Shown piece by piece: positions 17,956 to 28,336 of a stretch of 64,000 nucleotides of DNA (positions within the stretch are counted from its first letter, which is position 1; the number at the start of each line of letters is the position of its first letter). The DNA comes from Herbidospora cretacea (GTDB taxonomy: Bacteria > Actinomycetota > Actinomycetes > Streptosporangiales > Streptosporangiaceae), in NCBI RefSeq assembly GCF_001570605.1, contig NZ_BBXG01000008.1, positions 420,119 to 484,118 on the forward strand, read 5' to 3'. Below the pieces are notes generated by a model. It was not told the DNA's origin and made no database searches. It was given only the letters and a program-made list of their open reading frames with translations. The position numbers and the translations under genes were made by a program.

Positions 17956-18966
17956 ATGCGCGCCGTCGTCTACGACGCCTTCAAGGAGCGGCCGTCGGTG
18001 CGCGAGGTGCCCGATCCGGTGGCGGGGCCGGGCGAGGTGGTCGTGCGGGTCGAGGCGACCGGGCTGTGCCGTAGCGACTGGCACGGCTGGCAGGGGCACG
18101 ACGCCGACATCCAGACCTTCCCGCACGTGCCGGGGCACGAGTTCGCCGGTGTGATCACCGGCGTCGGGCCGGGGGTCACCGGCTGGGCGACCGGCGACCG
18201 GGTGACCGCGCCGTTCATCATGTCCTGCGGCGTCTGCGGCGAGTGCCGGAGCGGGAACCACCAGGTGTGCCCGGCGCAGACCCAGCCGGGGTTCACCCAC
18301 TGGGGGTCGTTCGCCGAGTACGTCGTGGTCCGCGACGCCGCCGTGAACCTGATCGCGCTCCCGGCCGACCTGTCGTTCGGGGCCGCCGCCGCGCTGGGGT
18401 GCCGGTTCGCGACCGCGTTCCGCGCCGTCGTTCACCAAGGGCGGGTACGTCCCGGCGAATGGGTGGCCGTCCACGGCTGCGGCGGGGTCGGGCTGTCGGC
18501 GGTGATGATCGCGGCGGCGGCCGGGGCCCGGGTGGTCGCGGTCGACGTCCATCCCGACGCCCTCGCCCTGGCCGCCGCGGCGGGCGCGACCGAGACGCTG
18601 CCGCCCGGCCGGATCGACCGGCTGGTCTCCGTGACGGGCGGCGGGGCCCATCTGTCGATGGACGCCTTCGGCAGCCCCGGGACCTGCGCCAACTCGATCA
18701 ACAGCCTGCGCAGGCGCGGGCGGCACGTGCAGATCGGGCTGCTGCCCGAGGGCGCGGACCTGCCGATGGGCCGGGTCATCGCGTGGGAGCTGGAGATCCT
18801 CGGCAGCCACGGCATGCCCGCCCACGCCTATCCCGAGATGCTCGCCCTCATCGAGAGCGGCTCGCTGGTGCCCGACCTGCTGATCACCAGGACCATCTCC
18901 CTGGACGAGGCCGCGGAGGCGCTCGTCCAGGGAGGCCGGCCCGGGGTGACGCTGATCAGCCCTTGA
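17956..18966 (+). CDS. Zinc-dependent alcohol dehydrogenase
   Basis: 336 residues of the medium-chain dehydrogenase family. The catalytic zinc ligands are in [10 protein letters not shown] (Cys38) and [12 protein letters not shown] (His/Glu). The structural zinc site keeps four cysteines in [16 protein letters not shown]. The NAD(P) fold has [14 protein letters not shown] and a following acidic VDVHPDA that favours NAD. The substrate is unknown; alcohol or sorbitol-type oxidation is the family role. Its 3' end overlaps the convergent copA gene by 11 bases. Confidence 0.92.
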   Translation: MRAVVYDAFKERPSVREVPDPVAGPGEVVVRVEATGLCRSDWHGWQGHDADIQTFPHVPGHEFAGVITGVGPGVTGWATGDRVTAPFIMSCGVCGECRSGNHQVCPAQTQPGFTHWGSFAEYVVVRDAAVNLIALPADLSFGAAAALGCRFATAFRAVVHQGRVRPGEWVAVHGCGGVGLSAVMIAAAAGARVVAVDVHPDALALAAAAGATETLPPGRIDRLVSVTGGGAHLSMDAFGSPGTCANSINSLRRRGRHVQIGLLPEGADLPMGRVIAWELEILGSHGMPAHAYPEMLALIESGSLVPDLLITRTISLDEAAEALVQGGRPGVTLISP

Positions 18967-21061
18967 AGCCGCGCAGCCGCAGGCTGTTGCCGACCACGAA
19001 GGCCGACGACAGCGCCATCGCGGCCCCGGCGATCATCGGGCTGAGCAGGCCGAGGGCGGCCAGCGGCAGGGCGGCGACGTTGTAGGCGAAGGCCCAGAAC
19101 AGGTTGCCCTTGATGATCCGCAGCGTCCGCCGGGACAGCCGGATGGCCGACGCGGCCACCCGCAGGTCGCCCCGCACCAGCGTCAGGTCGGCGGCCTGGA
19201 TGGCGGCGTCGGTGCCGGTCCCCATGGCCAGGCCGAGATCGGCCTGCGCCAGCGCGGCGGCGTCGTTGACCCCGTCGCCCACCATGGCCACGACCCGGCC
19301 CTCGGCCTGGAGGCGCTTCACCGCGTCGACCTTGCCGGCCGGCAGGACCCCGGCGATCACCTCGTCGATCCCGACCTGGTCGGCGACCCGGCGCGCGACC
19401 CCCTCGTGGTCACCGGTCAGCAGGACGGGCCGCAGGCCGAGCGCTCTGAGTTCCTTGACGGCCGTCGCCGACGAGGGCTTGAGGACGTCGCTGACCCTCA
19501 TGAGCGCGGCGTGCTCACCGTCGATCGTGACGGCGATGCCGTCGCCGGCCCGGCCGACGGCCACCTCGCGGCCTTCCACCCGGCCGCGGACCCCCTCGCC
19601 GGGAGTGGCCGCGAAATCGGCGACCGGCGGGAGGTTGGCGTGGCCCCGGGTGAGGGCCTTGGCGATCGGGTGCTCCGAGGCGTGCTCGACCGCGGCGGCC
19701 AGGCGGCGGACGGTCTCCTCCTCGAAGCCGGGCGCGACCGTCACCTCGGTGAGGGTCATCCGGCCCTCGGTGACCGTGCCCGTCTTGTCGAGCACGACGG
19801 TGTCGACCCGCCGGGTCGACTCGAGCGCCTCGGGCCCCTTGATCAGGATGCCGAGTTGGGCTCCCCGGCCGGTCCCGACGAGCAGCGCGGTCGGGGTGGC
19901 CAGCCCGAGCGCGCACGGGCAGGCGATGATCAGCACCGCCACGGCGGCGGTGAAGGCGGCCGTCGCGCCCGCGACCGGGAGCCAGAAGCCGAGCGTGCCC
20001 ACGGCCAGGGCGATGACGATCGGCACGAACACGCCGGAGATCCGGTCGGCCAGCCGCTGGACGCGGGCCTTGCCGGTCTGGGCCTCCTCGACCATGCGGG
20101 CCATCTGGGCCAGCGTGGTGTCGGCCCCGACCCGGGTGGCCCGCACGACCAGGCGTCCCCCGGCGTTGACGGTCGCGCCGGTCACCGCGTCGCCCGCGCC
20201 GACCTCGACCGGCATCGACTCGCCGGTGAGCATCGAGGCGTCGACCGCCGACGCGCCCTCGTGGACGACGCCGTCGGTGGCGATCTTCTCACCGGGCCGG
20301 ACCACGAACAGGTCGCCCGCCTTGAGCATCTCGGCCGGGAGACGGGTCTCGACGCCGTCGCGGAGCACCGCGACGTCCTTGGCGCCCAGTTCCATCAGGC
20401 CGCGCAGCGCGTCTCCGGCGCGGCGCTTGGCGCGGGCCTCGAAGTAGCGCCCGGCCAGCAGGAACGCGGTCACGCCCGCGGCGGTCTCCAGGTAGATGTT
20501 GCCGGCCCCGTCGATGCGCTCGATCGCCAGCGAGAACGGGTGGACCATGCCGGGCGTCCCGGCCGTGCCGAGGAACAGCGCCCACACCGACCAGCCGAAA
20601 GCGGCCAGCGTGCCGAGGGACACCAGCGTGTCCATGGTCGCGGCGCCGTGGCGGAGGTTGGTCCAGGCCGCCTTGTGGAAGGGCCAGCCGGCGTAGGCGA
20701 CGACCGGTGCGGCCAGGGTGAGCGAGAGCCACTGCCAGTAGGTGAACTGGAGGGCCGGCACCATCGCCATCGCGATGACCGGGACGGCCAGCACGACGGC
20801 GGTGATCAGCCGGTTCCTGAGCGGGTCGCTCTCCTGGGCCTTCTCGGCCTCCTCGGGCAGCGTCGCGCTGTATCCGGCCTTCTCGACCTCCTCGACCAGG
20901 GCCCGGACGGAGACGCCCGGCGCGAAGACGACGTTGGCCTTCTCGGTGGCGTAGTTGACCGTGGCGGTCACGCCGTCGAGCCTGTTGAGCTTGCGTTCGA
21001 TGCGGTTGGCGCATGACGCGCAGGTCATGCCGCCGATGGAGAGCTGGATCAGATTGGACAT
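18956..21061 (-). CDS. copA: Copper-exporting P1B-type ATPase CopA
   Basis: Pumps Cu(I) out of the cytosol. The 701-residue product starts with one heavy-metal-binding domain ([15 protein letters not shown], Cys14 and Cys17), then eight membrane helices with the CPC metal site in [13 protein letters not shown] (near 380), the phosphorylation motif DKTGTVT (near 424), the HP site in [12 protein letters not shown] and the hinge [12 protein letters not shown] (near 595). Start ATG at 21061, two bases after the stop of the upstream gene. It is the last gene of an operon with csoR, copZ and an exported protein. Confidence 0.96.
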   Translation of the reverse strand: MSNLIQLSIGGMTCASCANRIERKLNRLDGVTATVNYATEKANVVFAPGVSVRALVEEVEKAGYSATLPEEAEKAQESDPLRNRLITAVVLAVPVIAMAMVPALQFTYWQWLSLTLAAPVVAYAGWPFHKAAWTNLRHGAATMDTLVSLGTLAAFGWSVWALFLGTAGTPGMVHPFSLAIERIDGAGNIYLETAAGVTAFLLAGRYFEARAKRRAGDALRGLMELGAKDVAVLRDGVETRLPAEMLKAGDLFVVRPGEKIATDGVVHEGASAVDASMLTGESMPVEVGAGDAVTGATVNAGGRLVVRATRVGADTTLAQMARMVEEAQTGKARVQRLADRISGVFVPIVIALAVGTLGFWLPVAGATAAFTAAVAVLIIACPCALGLATPTALLVGTGRGAQLGILIKGPEALESTRRVDTVVLDKTGTVTEGRMTLTEVTVAPGFEEETVRRLAAAVEHASEHPIAKALTRGHANLPPVADFAATPGEGVRGRVEGREVAVGRAGDGIAVTIDGEHAALMRVSDVLKPSSATAVKELRALGLRPVLLTGDHEGVARRVADQVGIDEVIAGVLPAGKVDAVKRLQAEGRVVAMVGDGVNDAAALAQADLGLAMGTGTDAAIQAADLTLVRGDLRVAASAIRLSRRTLRIIKGNLFWAFAYNVAALPLAALGLLSPMIAGAAMALSSAFVVGNSLRLRGFKG

Positions 21062-21063
21062 GT

Positions 21064-21939
21064 CTATCCCGCCAGCGTGAACGACGCGGTGCGGACCTCG
21101 CCACCGTGCTTGAAGTCGAAGAACAGCCGGTAGGAGCCGCCTTCGCGGGGCACCTCGGCCATGAAGACCACCCCGGTCATCCCGGACATCGGGTGGACGT
21201 GGAGGTAGGCCAGGTCGCCCGCGCGCAGCGCCACCAGGTGGCCCTGGGCGCCCAGGTAGGGCTCCAGATCGCCGACCGGCTCGCCGTCCTTGCTGACCGT
21301 GATGGACAGCGGGGAGGGCTGGCCCGGGTTCATCTCGCCCTGGAGGGTGACGGTGTAGCCGTCGACCTCCGACGTCCGGCTCGTCTCCGGGAACGGATCG
21401 GGGCGGAAGTCGCCCTGAGCGGTCAGGTCGGCGCCGAGGGTCAACGCCGGGCCGCCCTCGGCGGCGAAGTCGGCGTACATCCGGTAGGTGCCGGGCTCCG
21501 GGAGGGTGAGCGGGGTGGTCCAGGTGCCGTCGGGGGCCAGTTCCGGGTGCAGGTGCTGGAAGCCGCCCAGGTCCCGGGGTGCCACGATGAGGTGCAGCTT
21601 CTTCTCGTGGGCCACCTGGTAGGCGGTGACCGGCTCGCCGTCGGGGCCGAGCACGTGGAAAGAGAAGTCGTGGCGCTCGCCCGGCTTGAGCGTGGTGGTC
21701 ACCGGGCGCAGGCGGTAGCCGTCCTGGGAGATCTGCAGGCCGCCCGGCACGTGCCCGGCCGGCTCCGCGCTCCCCTCGTGGGCGTGGCCTCCTGCCTCCG
21801 CGTGCTCCTCGGGCTCGGCCGAGTAGTCCGCGTAGCGGCGTGGGAGGTCGTCCTCCTGGGTCTGGCCGACCGCGTGGGCCCCGCCGAAGACGACGGCGAG
21901 GCCCGCGGCGAAGACGCCCAGCTTGGTGACGGTGTTCAC
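21064..21939 (-). CDS. Exported copper-operon protein, His-rich, metal-binding candidate
   Basis: 291 residues from GTG at 21939, which overlaps the copZ stop (GTGA). An N-terminal membrane anchor or signal ([21 protein letters not shown]) is followed by an acidic, His-rich linker ([13 protein letters not shown]) and two beta-sandwich-like parts with HLHPEL and [12 protein letters not shown]. Such proteins recur in actinobacterial copper operons; an extracytoplasmic copper-binding role is inferred from the operon and His/Met clusters. I do not know a characterised member. Confidence 0.82.
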   Translation of the reverse strand: MNTVTKLGVFAAGLAVVFGGAHAVGQTQEDDLPRRYADYSAEPEEHAEAGGHAHEGSAEPAGHVPGGLQISQDGYRLRPVTTTLKPGERHDFSFHVLGPDGEPVTAYQVAHEKKLHLIVAPRDLGGFQHLHPELAPDGTWTTPLTLPEPGTYRMYADFAAEGGPALTLGADLTAQGDFRPDPFPETSRTSEVDGYTVTLQGEMNPGQPSPLSITVSKDGEPVGDLEPYLGAQGHLVALRAGDLAYLHVHPMSGMTGVVFMAEVPREGGSYRLFFDFKHGGEVRTASFTLAG

Positions 21940-22148
21940 GCCGGGCCGACCAAGGTGTAACCGGCCTCCTCGACCGCGGCCTTGACGGCGGCCTCGTCGA
22001 CCGGGCTCTCACTGGTCACGGTCACCCGGCCGGCCGGCACGTCGACCTTGACGTCGCTGACCCCGGCGATCGCGCGGACCTCCTCGGAGACGGAGCTCGC
22101 GCAGTGGCCGCAGGTCATGCCGGTGACGGAGTAGGCGGTGACGGTCAT
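21936..22148 (-). CDS. copZ: Copper chaperone CopZ
   Basis: 70 residues, a single heavy-metal-associated domain with the Cu(I) site [15 protein letters not shown] (Cys13 and Cys16) and the ferredoxin-like pattern. It carries copper to CopA and to CsoR. The gene lies between csoR and the exported protein, with a four-base overlap downstream. Confidence 0.94.
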   Translation of the reverse strand: MTVTAYSVTGMTCGHCASSVSEEVRAIAGVSDVKVDVPAGRVTVTSESPVDEAAVKAAVEEAGYTLVGPA

Positions 22149-22172
22149 GACGAATCCTCTTTCAGATGTGTG

Positions 22173-22454
22173 TCAGGAACGGACGAGACGGGCGATGGCG
22201 TCGGATGCTTCCTTGATCTTGGCGTCGGCCTCGGGCCCGCCCTTGGCGGTCGCCTCGGCGACGCAGTGGGCCAGGTGCTCCTCCAGCAGCGCGAGCGCGA
22301 ACGACTGCAGCGCCCGGTTGGCGGCGGAGACCTGCGTCAGCACGTCGATGCAGTACTTGTCTTCCTCGACCATCCGCTGCAGACCCCTGACCTGCCCCTC
22401 GATCCGCCGGAGCCGCTTCAGATGGTCTTGCTTGTGACCGGTGTATCCGTGCAT
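22173..22454 (-). CDS. csoR: Copper-sensing repressor CsoR
   Basis: 93 residues from ATG at 22454 (MHGYTGHKQDHLKRLRRIEG). The Cu(I) ligands Cys35, His60 and Cys64 are present (KYCIDVL and EEHLAHC), as is the basic N-terminal helix that contacts DNA. As a CsoR/DUF156 repressor it is released by Cu(I). It is the first gene of the copper operon, and two GC-rich palindromic operators lie 30-90 bases upstream, so it probably represses itself together with copZ and copA. Confidence 0.95.
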   Translation of the reverse strand: MHGYTGHKQDHLKRLRRIEGQVRGLQRMVEEDKYCIDVLTQVSAANRALQSFALALLEEHLAHCVAEATAKGGPEADAKIKEASDAIARLVRS

Positions 22455-22486
22455 CGCGACCTCCCCGGGTCTTCGTCCTCGCGAAA

Positions 22487-22540
22487 TACTACCCCTAGGG
22501 GGTACTGGTATCGAATCTAGCATACCCCCAGGGGGTTTAC
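22487..22540 (-). promoter_or_regulatory. Twin CsoR-type operators
   Basis: Two C-run/G-run palindromes: TACCCCTAGGGGGTA at 22490-22504 and ATACCCCCAGGGGGTTTAC at 22522-22540. Both match the CsoR operator pattern (about five C, short centre, five G, flanked by TA). They sit just upstream of csoR in its probable promoter, about 30 bases centre to centre, or three helical turns. Confidence 0.82.
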
Positions 22541-22799
22541 GAGCAAGCGATGCGGCGCTGTGCCGGATGTTCGCGTTGATCGCCATTCACGAGCCGCCTG
22601 GCGGCACGGGACAGGTGTCGCTCGTCCCGCACGCCCGGGACGATGCTGCTGGTCGGGCCAGCCGTCACGGTGGCTCCAGCATCGGGATGCTCGACATCGA
22701 GTGGGAAACGACGCCGCTGATATCGGGATGCGGTCGCCGGTCTGGACCACCTCGGCGCTCGACCCGCCGGCCCGACGAGGGTGAAGTGGTCGACGGATC

Positions 22800-23528
22800 C
22801 GTCGTTTCCGCCGTCCCTGCTGCGAGTGAGGAACGTCGTGGTGGCCCTGCCGGGCGGGTGCTGGCGCGGGATGGTCGTTATCCGGGCCCGCCGGGATGGC
22901 GAGTCCTCGGCGGTCCGGCGGGCCAAAGGCGACTGAGTGGGAGTGGGGACGGTCGCGACCGACTCGGGCCTATGAGTCGAGGTGAGGGCGGTCGGCGACG
23001 ACAACCCCTGGCGAGGTTCCGGCGGCTGGTGGGGGACGCGCAGAACTCGGCGACGCGGGCGCAGCGCATCGCCCACCGGTCTCTCGGGGGGTCACGGCGG
23101 TGGTGTGCACGCTGCTCAGGCGGCCCGACGAGGCGGTGGCGGCCACCGTCGCCGCAGAGCCGGCATCGCGCGCAACTACGCCGGAGTGCGGCCCGACAAC
23201 AGGACGGGCGCGGTCAGGGAGCTTCCGGCCCAGGGACGCAGGGTCGCGAAGGTCGGTGACGACGTGACGCCCGCGCCGTGCGGGCTGGCGTCGGCATCGC
23301 CATCGGGGCGGGCACCGACGTCGGCGTCGCGTCGGCTGGGGTCATCCTCGCCGGGGACGACCCCAGGGCCGTACCGGCGGTCAGGGATCTCTCCCGGGCG
23401 GCGTACCGGAAGATGTTGCGGGTTACGACCTCATTTCGGTCCTCTGAGCGCGCCGGCTCCTGCTGCCGATGTCGGCCTCCGCCGTCGTGGTCGCCATCGG
23501 CGCTCAGTTGGTGCGCAGGCTCTCGTAG
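22800..23528 (+). pseudogene. Decayed copper-type P-ATPase
   Basis: Successive frames on the plus strand carry pieces of one P1B-ATPase in the correct order: GTVATDSGL then an in-frame stop and VEVRAVGDD (22943-23002, actuator domain), RRLVGDAQNSATRAQRIAHR (23020-23079), DEAVAATVAAE (near 23130), YAGVRPDNRTGAVREL with VAKVGDD (to about 23265), GIAIGAGTDVGVASAGVIL (from 23287) and LPMSASAVVVAIGAQLVRRL to a stop at 23528. Parts between are deleted, including the CPC and DKTGT regions. The tail overlaps the last codons of convergent glgA. The stretch 22541-22800 holds no gene I can support. Confidence 0.75.
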
Positions 23529-24679
23529 AGCTCTTTCGTGCGTTCGGCGATGGCCGGCCAGGAGAAGGAGGCGACCGCGCGGGCCCGGCCCGCCCTGCCC
23601 ATCCGGGTGGCCAGGTCGCGGTCGGCGAGCAGGCGGTTGACGTCGGCGGCGATGGCGCGGGCGAAGACGGCCGGGTCGCGCGGTTCGCCGTGCTCACCTG
23701 CGTCGATGGGCACCAGCAGGCCGGTCTCGTCGTGGGCGACCACCTCGGGGATGCCGCCGGTCGCGGTGGCCACGACGGCGGTCTGGCAGGCCATCGCCTC
23801 CAGGTTGACGATGCCCATGGGCTCGTACACGGACGGGCAGACGAAGACGGTCGCGTGGGTGAGGATCTCGATGATCTCCGGGCGCGGGCGCATTTCGGTG
23901 ATCCAGATGACGCCCTCGCGGGTGGCCTGGAGCTCCTCGACCAGGGCGGTGACCTCGGTGGCGATCTCCGGTGTGTCCGGGGCGCCGGCGCAGAGCACGA
24001 GCTGGGCGGCCGGGTCGAAGTCGCGGGCGGCCCTGAGCAGGTGGGTCAGGCCCTTCTGGCGGGTGATCCGGCCGACGAAGACCACGTAGGGCTTGGTCGG
24101 GTCGATGCCGTGCCTGAGCAGGGCGGCGTTCCCCGGGGCGGGCGCGTACTCGTCGGTGTCGATGCCGTTGTGGATCACGGTGACCCGGTCGGGGTCGATC
24201 TCCGGGTAGACGGCCAGGACGTCGCGGCGCATGCCGCCGGACACCGCGATGATCGCGTCGGCGGCGGCTAGGGCGGTGCGCTCGGCCCAGGACGACAGGA
24301 CGTAGCCGCCGCCGAGCTGCTCGGCCTTCCACGGCCGGTGCGGTTCGAGGCTGTGGGTGGTGGCGACGTGGGGGATGCCGTACAACATCTTGGCGACGTG
24401 GCCGGCAAAGTTGGCGTACCAGGTGTGGGAGTGCACCACGTCGGCGCCCGCGCAGGCGGCGGCCATCTCCAGATCGGTCCCGAGGACCTGGAGAGCGGCG
24501 TTCGCCGAGGTCAGGCCCGGTGGGGTGGAGTAGGCGTCGGCTCCTTCGCGGGGCGCGCCGAAGCAGCGGACCCGCGCGTCGAGGAGCTTTCGCAGCTCCC
24601 GCGAGAGGTATTCGATGTGCACACCCGCGCCACCGTAAACGTCGGGCGGGAACTCACGGCTCAAAAGATCGACACGCAT
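23504..24679 (-). CDS. glgA: Glycogen synthase, actinobacterial GlgA/GlgM type
   Basis: 391-residue GT-B glycosyltransferase. It has the N-terminal REFPPDVYGGAGVHIEYL, the KTG-like sugar-nucleotide loop replaced as usual in this group, VFVGRITRQKGL in the linker, and the GT4-type E-x7-E motif CPSVYEPMGIVNLEAMAC. Mycobacterial relatives make maltose-1-phosphate from ADP-glucose and glucose-1-phosphate, feeding the GlgE pathway. It is divergent from glgC (49 bases between starts), so a shared regulatory region is likely. Confidence 0.93.
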   Translation of the reverse strand: MRVDLLSREFPPDVYGGAGVHIEYLSRELRKLLDARVRCFGAPREGADAYSTPPGLTSANAALQVLGTDLEMAAACAGADVVHSHTWYANFAGHVAKMLYGIPHVATTHSLEPHRPWKAEQLGGGYVLSSWAERTALAAADAIIAVSGGMRRDVLAVYPEIDPDRVTVIHNGIDTDEYAPAPGNAALLRHGIDPTKPYVVFVGRITRQKGLTHLLRAARDFDPAAQLVLCAGAPDTPEIATEVTALVEELQATREGVIWITEMRPRPEIIEILTHATVFVCPSVYEPMGIVNLEAMACQTAVVATATGGIPEVVAHDETGLLVPIDAGEHGEPRDPAVFARAIAADVNRLLADRDLATRMGRAGRARAVASFSWPAIAERTKELYESLRTN

Positions 24680-24728
24680 ATGCGCAGCCTAGTGTTTGCG
24701 ACCGTTTTGACGGGTTAAGGTCTGCGTC

Positions 24729-25955
24729 ATGAGGGTCATGGCAATTGTGCTCGCCGGTGGTGAGGGTAAGCGGCTGATGCCGCTGACTGCGGACCGGGCC
24801 AAACCGGCGGTGCCGTTCGGCGGCATCTACCGGCTGATCGACTTCGTCCTGTCGAACCTGGCCAACGGGCACTATCTCCAGATCGTGGTCTTGACCCAGT
24901 ACAAGAACCACAGCCTGGACCGGCACATCTCGCGGACCTGGCGCCTGTCGGCGATGCTCGGCAACTACGTGACGCCGGTGCCCGCCCAGCAGCGCCTGGG
25001 TCCCCACTGGTTCTCCGGGTCGGCCGACGCCCTCCTCCAGAACCTCAACCTGGTCTACGACGAGCTGCCCGACCACGTGATCGTGTTCGGCGCCGACCAC
25101 ATCTACCGCATGGATCCGCGCCAGATGGTCGAGCAGCACATCGACTCGGGCGCCGACGTGACGGTGGCCGCGATCCGCCAGCCGCTGGGGCTGTCGGACC
25201 AGTTCGGCGTGATCGACACCGACCCGACCGGCCGCCGCATCACCGCGTTCCGCGAGAAGCCGAAGGACGCCGTCGGCCTGCCCGACTCCCCCGGCGAGAT
25301 CTACGCCTCGATGGGCAACTACGTCTTCCGCACCCAGGCCATGATCGAGGCCGTGCGGGAGGACGCCCTGGACCCCAACAGCAAGCACGACCTGGGCGGC
25401 AACATCATCCCGATGATGGTCAAGGCCGGCAGCGCCGAGGTGTACGACTTCAAGAACAACATCGTCCCCGGCTCGACCGAGCGGGACCGCGGCTACTGGC
25501 GCGACGTGGGGACCCTGGACGCCTACTACGACGCCCACATGGACCTGATCTCGCCCCACCCGGTCTTCAACCTGTACAACGACCGCTGGCCGATCTACAC
25601 GGGCCACGACCCGCTGCCCCCGGCCAAGTTCGTCCACAACGACGGCGACCGGGTCGGCCGCGCGATCGACTCGCTGGTCTCGGCCGGGGTGATCATCTCG
25701 GGCGGCCTGGCCCTGCGCTCGGTGCTGTCGCCGGGCGTGATCCTGCACAGCCACGCCCAGGTCGAGGACTCGGTCCTGATGGGCAACGTGAAGGTCGGCC
25801 GCGGCGCGATCGTGCGCCGGGCCATCGTCGACAAGAACGTCGTCATCCCGGACGGCGCCCGCATCGGCTTCGACCTGGAAGAGGACCGTCAGCGTTTCTC
25901 CGTCACCGACGACGGCGTCGTGGTGATCGGCAAGAACGAGATCATCGACCGTTGA
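24729..25955 (+). CDS. glgC: Glucose-1-phosphate adenylyltransferase
   Basis: 408 residues. Makes ADP-glucose from ATP and glucose-1-phosphate, the committed step of alpha-glucan synthesis. It shows [25 protein letters not shown] split across residues 8-32, the substrate motif [23 protein letters not shown] and [13 protein letters not shown], then a left-handed beta-helix C-terminus. Divergent from glgA. The last 14 bases overlap the convergent membrane-protein gene. Confidence 0.97.
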   Translation: MRVMAIVLAGGEGKRLMPLTADRAKPAVPFGGIYRLIDFVLSNLANGHYLQIVVLTQYKNHSLDRHISRTWRLSAMLGNYVTPVPAQQRLGPHWFSGSADALLQNLNLVYDELPDHVIVFGADHIYRMDPRQMVEQHIDSGADVTVAAIRQPLGLSDQFGVIDTDPTGRRITAFREKPKDAVGLPDSPGEIYASMGNYVFRTQAMIEAVREDALDPNSKHDLGGNIIPMMVKAGSAEVYDFKNNIVPGSTERDRGYWRDVGTLDAYYDAHMDLISPHPVFNLYNDRWPIYTGHDPLPPAKFVHNDGDRVGRAIDSLVSAGVIISGGLALRSVLSPGVILHSHAQVEDSVLMGNVKVGRGAIVRRAIVDKNVVIPDGARIGFDLEEDRQRFSVTDDGVVVIGKNEIIDR

Positions 25956-26529
25956 TGCGCCAGGTGGGCTCGACGACCGTCCAGGCGTCGGCCCACTCCC
26001 GGCGGACCCGGCGCCACACCAGCACCCGGGTCAGGCCGAGCAGGGCGCAGGTCCCGACGATCGCCATGAGCGGCACGCCCGTCCCCACGGTCAGCGCGGC
26101 CACCACAGTGGTCTCGCGATCACGCGGATGCGGCACGACCTTGCCCTGCGCGTCGGTGTAGATCGTCACCTTCTGGCCTTTGACCGCCAGGACGGGCGCC
26201 TGGATCAGCCCTTCGTGGCTCCGGCCGTCGAGCCCCTGCCAGCTGGCCGGGACGGTCGCGGTGGCCGGGGCGTTGACGCTGGTGTGCATGCGGGCGTCGC
26301 CCAGCAGTGTCGCCTCGGTGGCGTGCCGGGCATGGGCCTGTTCGTGCTCGGTATGTATGCCCTCGCCGTAGGCCCTGGTCCCCAGCACCAGCCCGCACAC
26401 CACAGCGGCGAGCATGACGAGAACCGCCAGCCGGCGGACCGCGGCCTCGACGCGGTCACAAGGGCGGCGCAGCGGGTTCCGGTCGAAGCCGAGCCAGCGC
26501 CGGAACCGGATCACGGGATTTGCAGCCAT
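25942..26529 (-). CDS. Two-helix membrane protein, Rv1733c-like
   Basis: 195 residues from ATG at 26529 ([20 protein letters not shown]). The first membrane helix is about 35-57 ([20 protein letters not shown]), then an extracytoplasmic part of about 90 residues with the phrase [14 protein letters not shown], and a second helix ([20 protein letters not shown]) before a Trp-rich tail ending EPTWRINGR. This layout is that of actinomycete Rv1733c-type membrane proteins, often tied to dormancy or envelope stress, function unknown. Confidence 0.85.
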   Translation of the reverse strand: MAANPVIRFRRWLGFDRNPLRRPCDRVEAAVRRLAVLVMLAAVVCGLVLGTRAYGEGIHTEHEQAHARHATEATLLGDARMHTSVNAPATATVPASWQGLDGRSHEGLIQAPVLAVKGQKVTIYTDAQGKVVPHPRDRETTVVAALTVGTGVPLMAIVGTCALLGLTRVLVWRRVRREWADAWTVVEPTWRINGR

Positions 26530-26629
26530 CTCCCCACCTCTAGGGAGACCTACCACTTCACATCCGGTTTATGCCTATTTCCGGATTTGCGAGCGAGGCT
26601 TTCTGACGGTTCGGGTTACGCTCTGGGAC

Positions 26630-27256
26630 GTGCGCCCAGCCCTCGCCGCCCTCGCCGCGCTGCTCCTGCTCACGGCCTGCTCCAAGCCCGCACCGAAGCC
26701 CCTCCCGGGCACCGAGGTGCCCACAGGTTTCCACCGCATCGGCGGCACCGCCAACGGCGTGTCGATCGGCGTGCCGACAAGCTGGAAGAGCGTCGATCTG
26801 GCCAAAGACAGCTTCGAGACGGAACTGGCCGCCACCGGCCTGACCGGCTCCGCGCTGGAACAGGCCAGGCAGGGGCTCCAGGCGCTCACCTCCGCCAAGG
26901 CCGTGTACGCCCTCGACCCCGCCAGCCAGAAGGAGTCGAAGCAGAACTTCGTCACCAACCTCAACGGCTTCTGCCAGCCGAGTGTGGGCGGCTCCAACGA
27001 GGCCCTGATCGAGCAGGCCAAGCAGCAGCTGACGAATGTGGGCGCCACGATCACCGAGGCGGCTCCGGCGAAGGTCGGGGCGGGCCAGGGGGTGCGGATC
27101 ACGTACAGCCTGAAGATGCCGGCCGGGACGGTCCAGGGCACCCAGTACTACGCCCACTCCACCCACAGCACCACCTGCGTGATCACCCTCACGACCGATC
27201 TACCCGGCAAGGAGAGCCTGTTCGAGCAGATCGGCTCGACGATCAGGACTCTGTGA
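26630..27256 (+). CDS. Lipoprotein of unknown function
   Basis: 208 residues from GTG at 26630, chosen because it gives a lipoprotein signal RPALAALAALLLLTACSKPA with lipobox LTAC (Cys18). The mature part keeps FHRIGGTANGVSIGVPTSWK and VRITYSLKMPAGTVQGTQYY with a late STTCVITL strand, like lipoprotein domains that follow a short proline linker. The stop overlaps convergent mscS by 14 bases. Confidence 0.83.
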   Translation: MRPALAALAALLLLTACSKPAPKPLPGTEVPTGFHRIGGTANGVSIGVPTSWKSVDLAKDSFETELAATGLTGSALEQARQGLQALTSAKAVYALDPASQKESKQNFVTNLNGFCQPSVGGSNEALIEQAKQQLTNVGATITEAAPAKVGAGQGVRITYSLKMPAGTVQGTQYYAHSTHSTTCVITLTTDLPGKESLFEQIGSTIRTL

Positions 27257-28271
27257 TCCGCAGCCGGGGCAGGCCTTCCGGATAGTTCTCCCGGATCCAC
27301 GTCACCAGATGCTCCCGCACGTCACACCGCAGATCCCAGGCGCTCGCCGAGTCGGCCGCCGACATCAACGCGCGGATCTCCACCAGCCCGTTGGGCAGCA
27401 CGTCGGTGACCTGGAGGGTCCAGTCCTTCTGGTCCCAGAGCGGATTGTCCTTGATCGCCCGATGCAGCTCGGCCCGCAGCTCGGGGATCGGCACCGCCCA
27501 GTCGACCCTGAGGTAGACGCTCCCGAGAATCCGGCTCTCGTGCCGGGTCCAGTTCTCGAACGGGTTGTTGGCGAAATGGGAAACGGGGAGGATCAGCCGC
27601 CGCTCGTCCCAGAGCCGCAGCGACACATAGGTGAGGGTCAGCTCCTCCACGCGCCCCCACTCGCCCTGGACCACCACGACGTCGTCGAGCCTTATGGCAT
27701 CGGAGAAGGCGAGCTGGAGCCCCGCCAGCAGATTGCCCAGGGTCGACTGGGCGGCGATCCCGACCAGCACCCCCGCGATCCCCGCCGACGCGAGCAACCC
27801 CGCCCCCAGCGCCCTGACCTGAGGAAACGTGAACAGCATCGCCCCGAGCGCGATCACGACGACCACAGCGGCACAGACCCGCCGCACCAGCGCGATCTGC
27901 GTCCTGATCCGCCGCGCCCGCCGGTTGGCCGCCCCTTCGACGAGCACCAGCCGTTCCAGCACGACATCCGTCACCGCATAGGCCGCCTGGATGACGAGCC
28001 AGGTCACACAGAAGATCAGCGCGATCGCGGTCAGGTGCCCGGCCCAGCCCTCGGCCTCCGGCGGGATCAGACCACGGTCGTAGACGGCGGTGGCGGTGAC
28101 GAGCGCCGCGGTCACGAACCCGGGCCACGTGCAGCGCCGGACCAGCGGCCCCGCGAGGGCCCACCTTTCGCCGATCAGCCGCGAGCGCAGGATACGCCGC
28201 ACCAGCTCAACCGCGACGAGAGCGGCGAGCACGGCGATGGCGAGGGAGATCCAGTTCCATGCGTCCGTCAC
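27243..28271 (-). CDS. MscS-family mechanosensitive channel
   Basis: 342 residues from GTG at 28271. Four or five hydrophobic segments, then the pore helix and beta domain of the family: LGAGLLASAGIAGVLVGIAA, NLLAGLQLAFSDAIRLDDVV and the following VVQGEWGRVEELTLTYV. A soluble alpha/beta C-terminus follows. The channel releases solutes on hypo-osmotic shock. No operon partner. Confidence 0.92.
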   Translation of the reverse strand: MTDAWNWISLAIAVLAALVAVELVRRILRSRLIGERWALAGPLVRRCTWPGFVTAALVTATAVYDRGLIPPEAEGWAGHLTAIALIFCVTWLVIQAAYAVTDVVLERLVLVEGAANRRARRIRTQIALVRRVCAAVVVVIALGAMLFTFPQVRALGAGLLASAGIAGVLVGIAAQSTLGNLLAGLQLAFSDAIRLDDVVVVQGEWGRVEELTLTYVSLRLWDERRLILPVSHFANNPFENWTRHESRILGSVYLRVDWAVPIPELRAELHRAIKDNPLWDQKDWTLQVTDVLPNGLVEIRALMSAADSASAWDLRCDVREHLVTWIRENYPEGLPRLRITES

Positions 28272-28336
28272 GGAACGAGGTCATCACATTTCTAGCTATT
28301 TGTCAGATTTTTGCCAGCCAGACAGATCGTCCAGTC

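Noticed and set aside
19406-21016. A 536-codon open frame opposite copA
   Set aside because: Low-complexity shadow; copA on the other strand has all P-ATPase motifs.
22541-22799. A gene between csoR and the decayed ATPase, on either strand
   Set aside because: Short frames exist on both strands but none has a start signal or protein-like content; this may be the unrecognisable front of the decayed ATPase.
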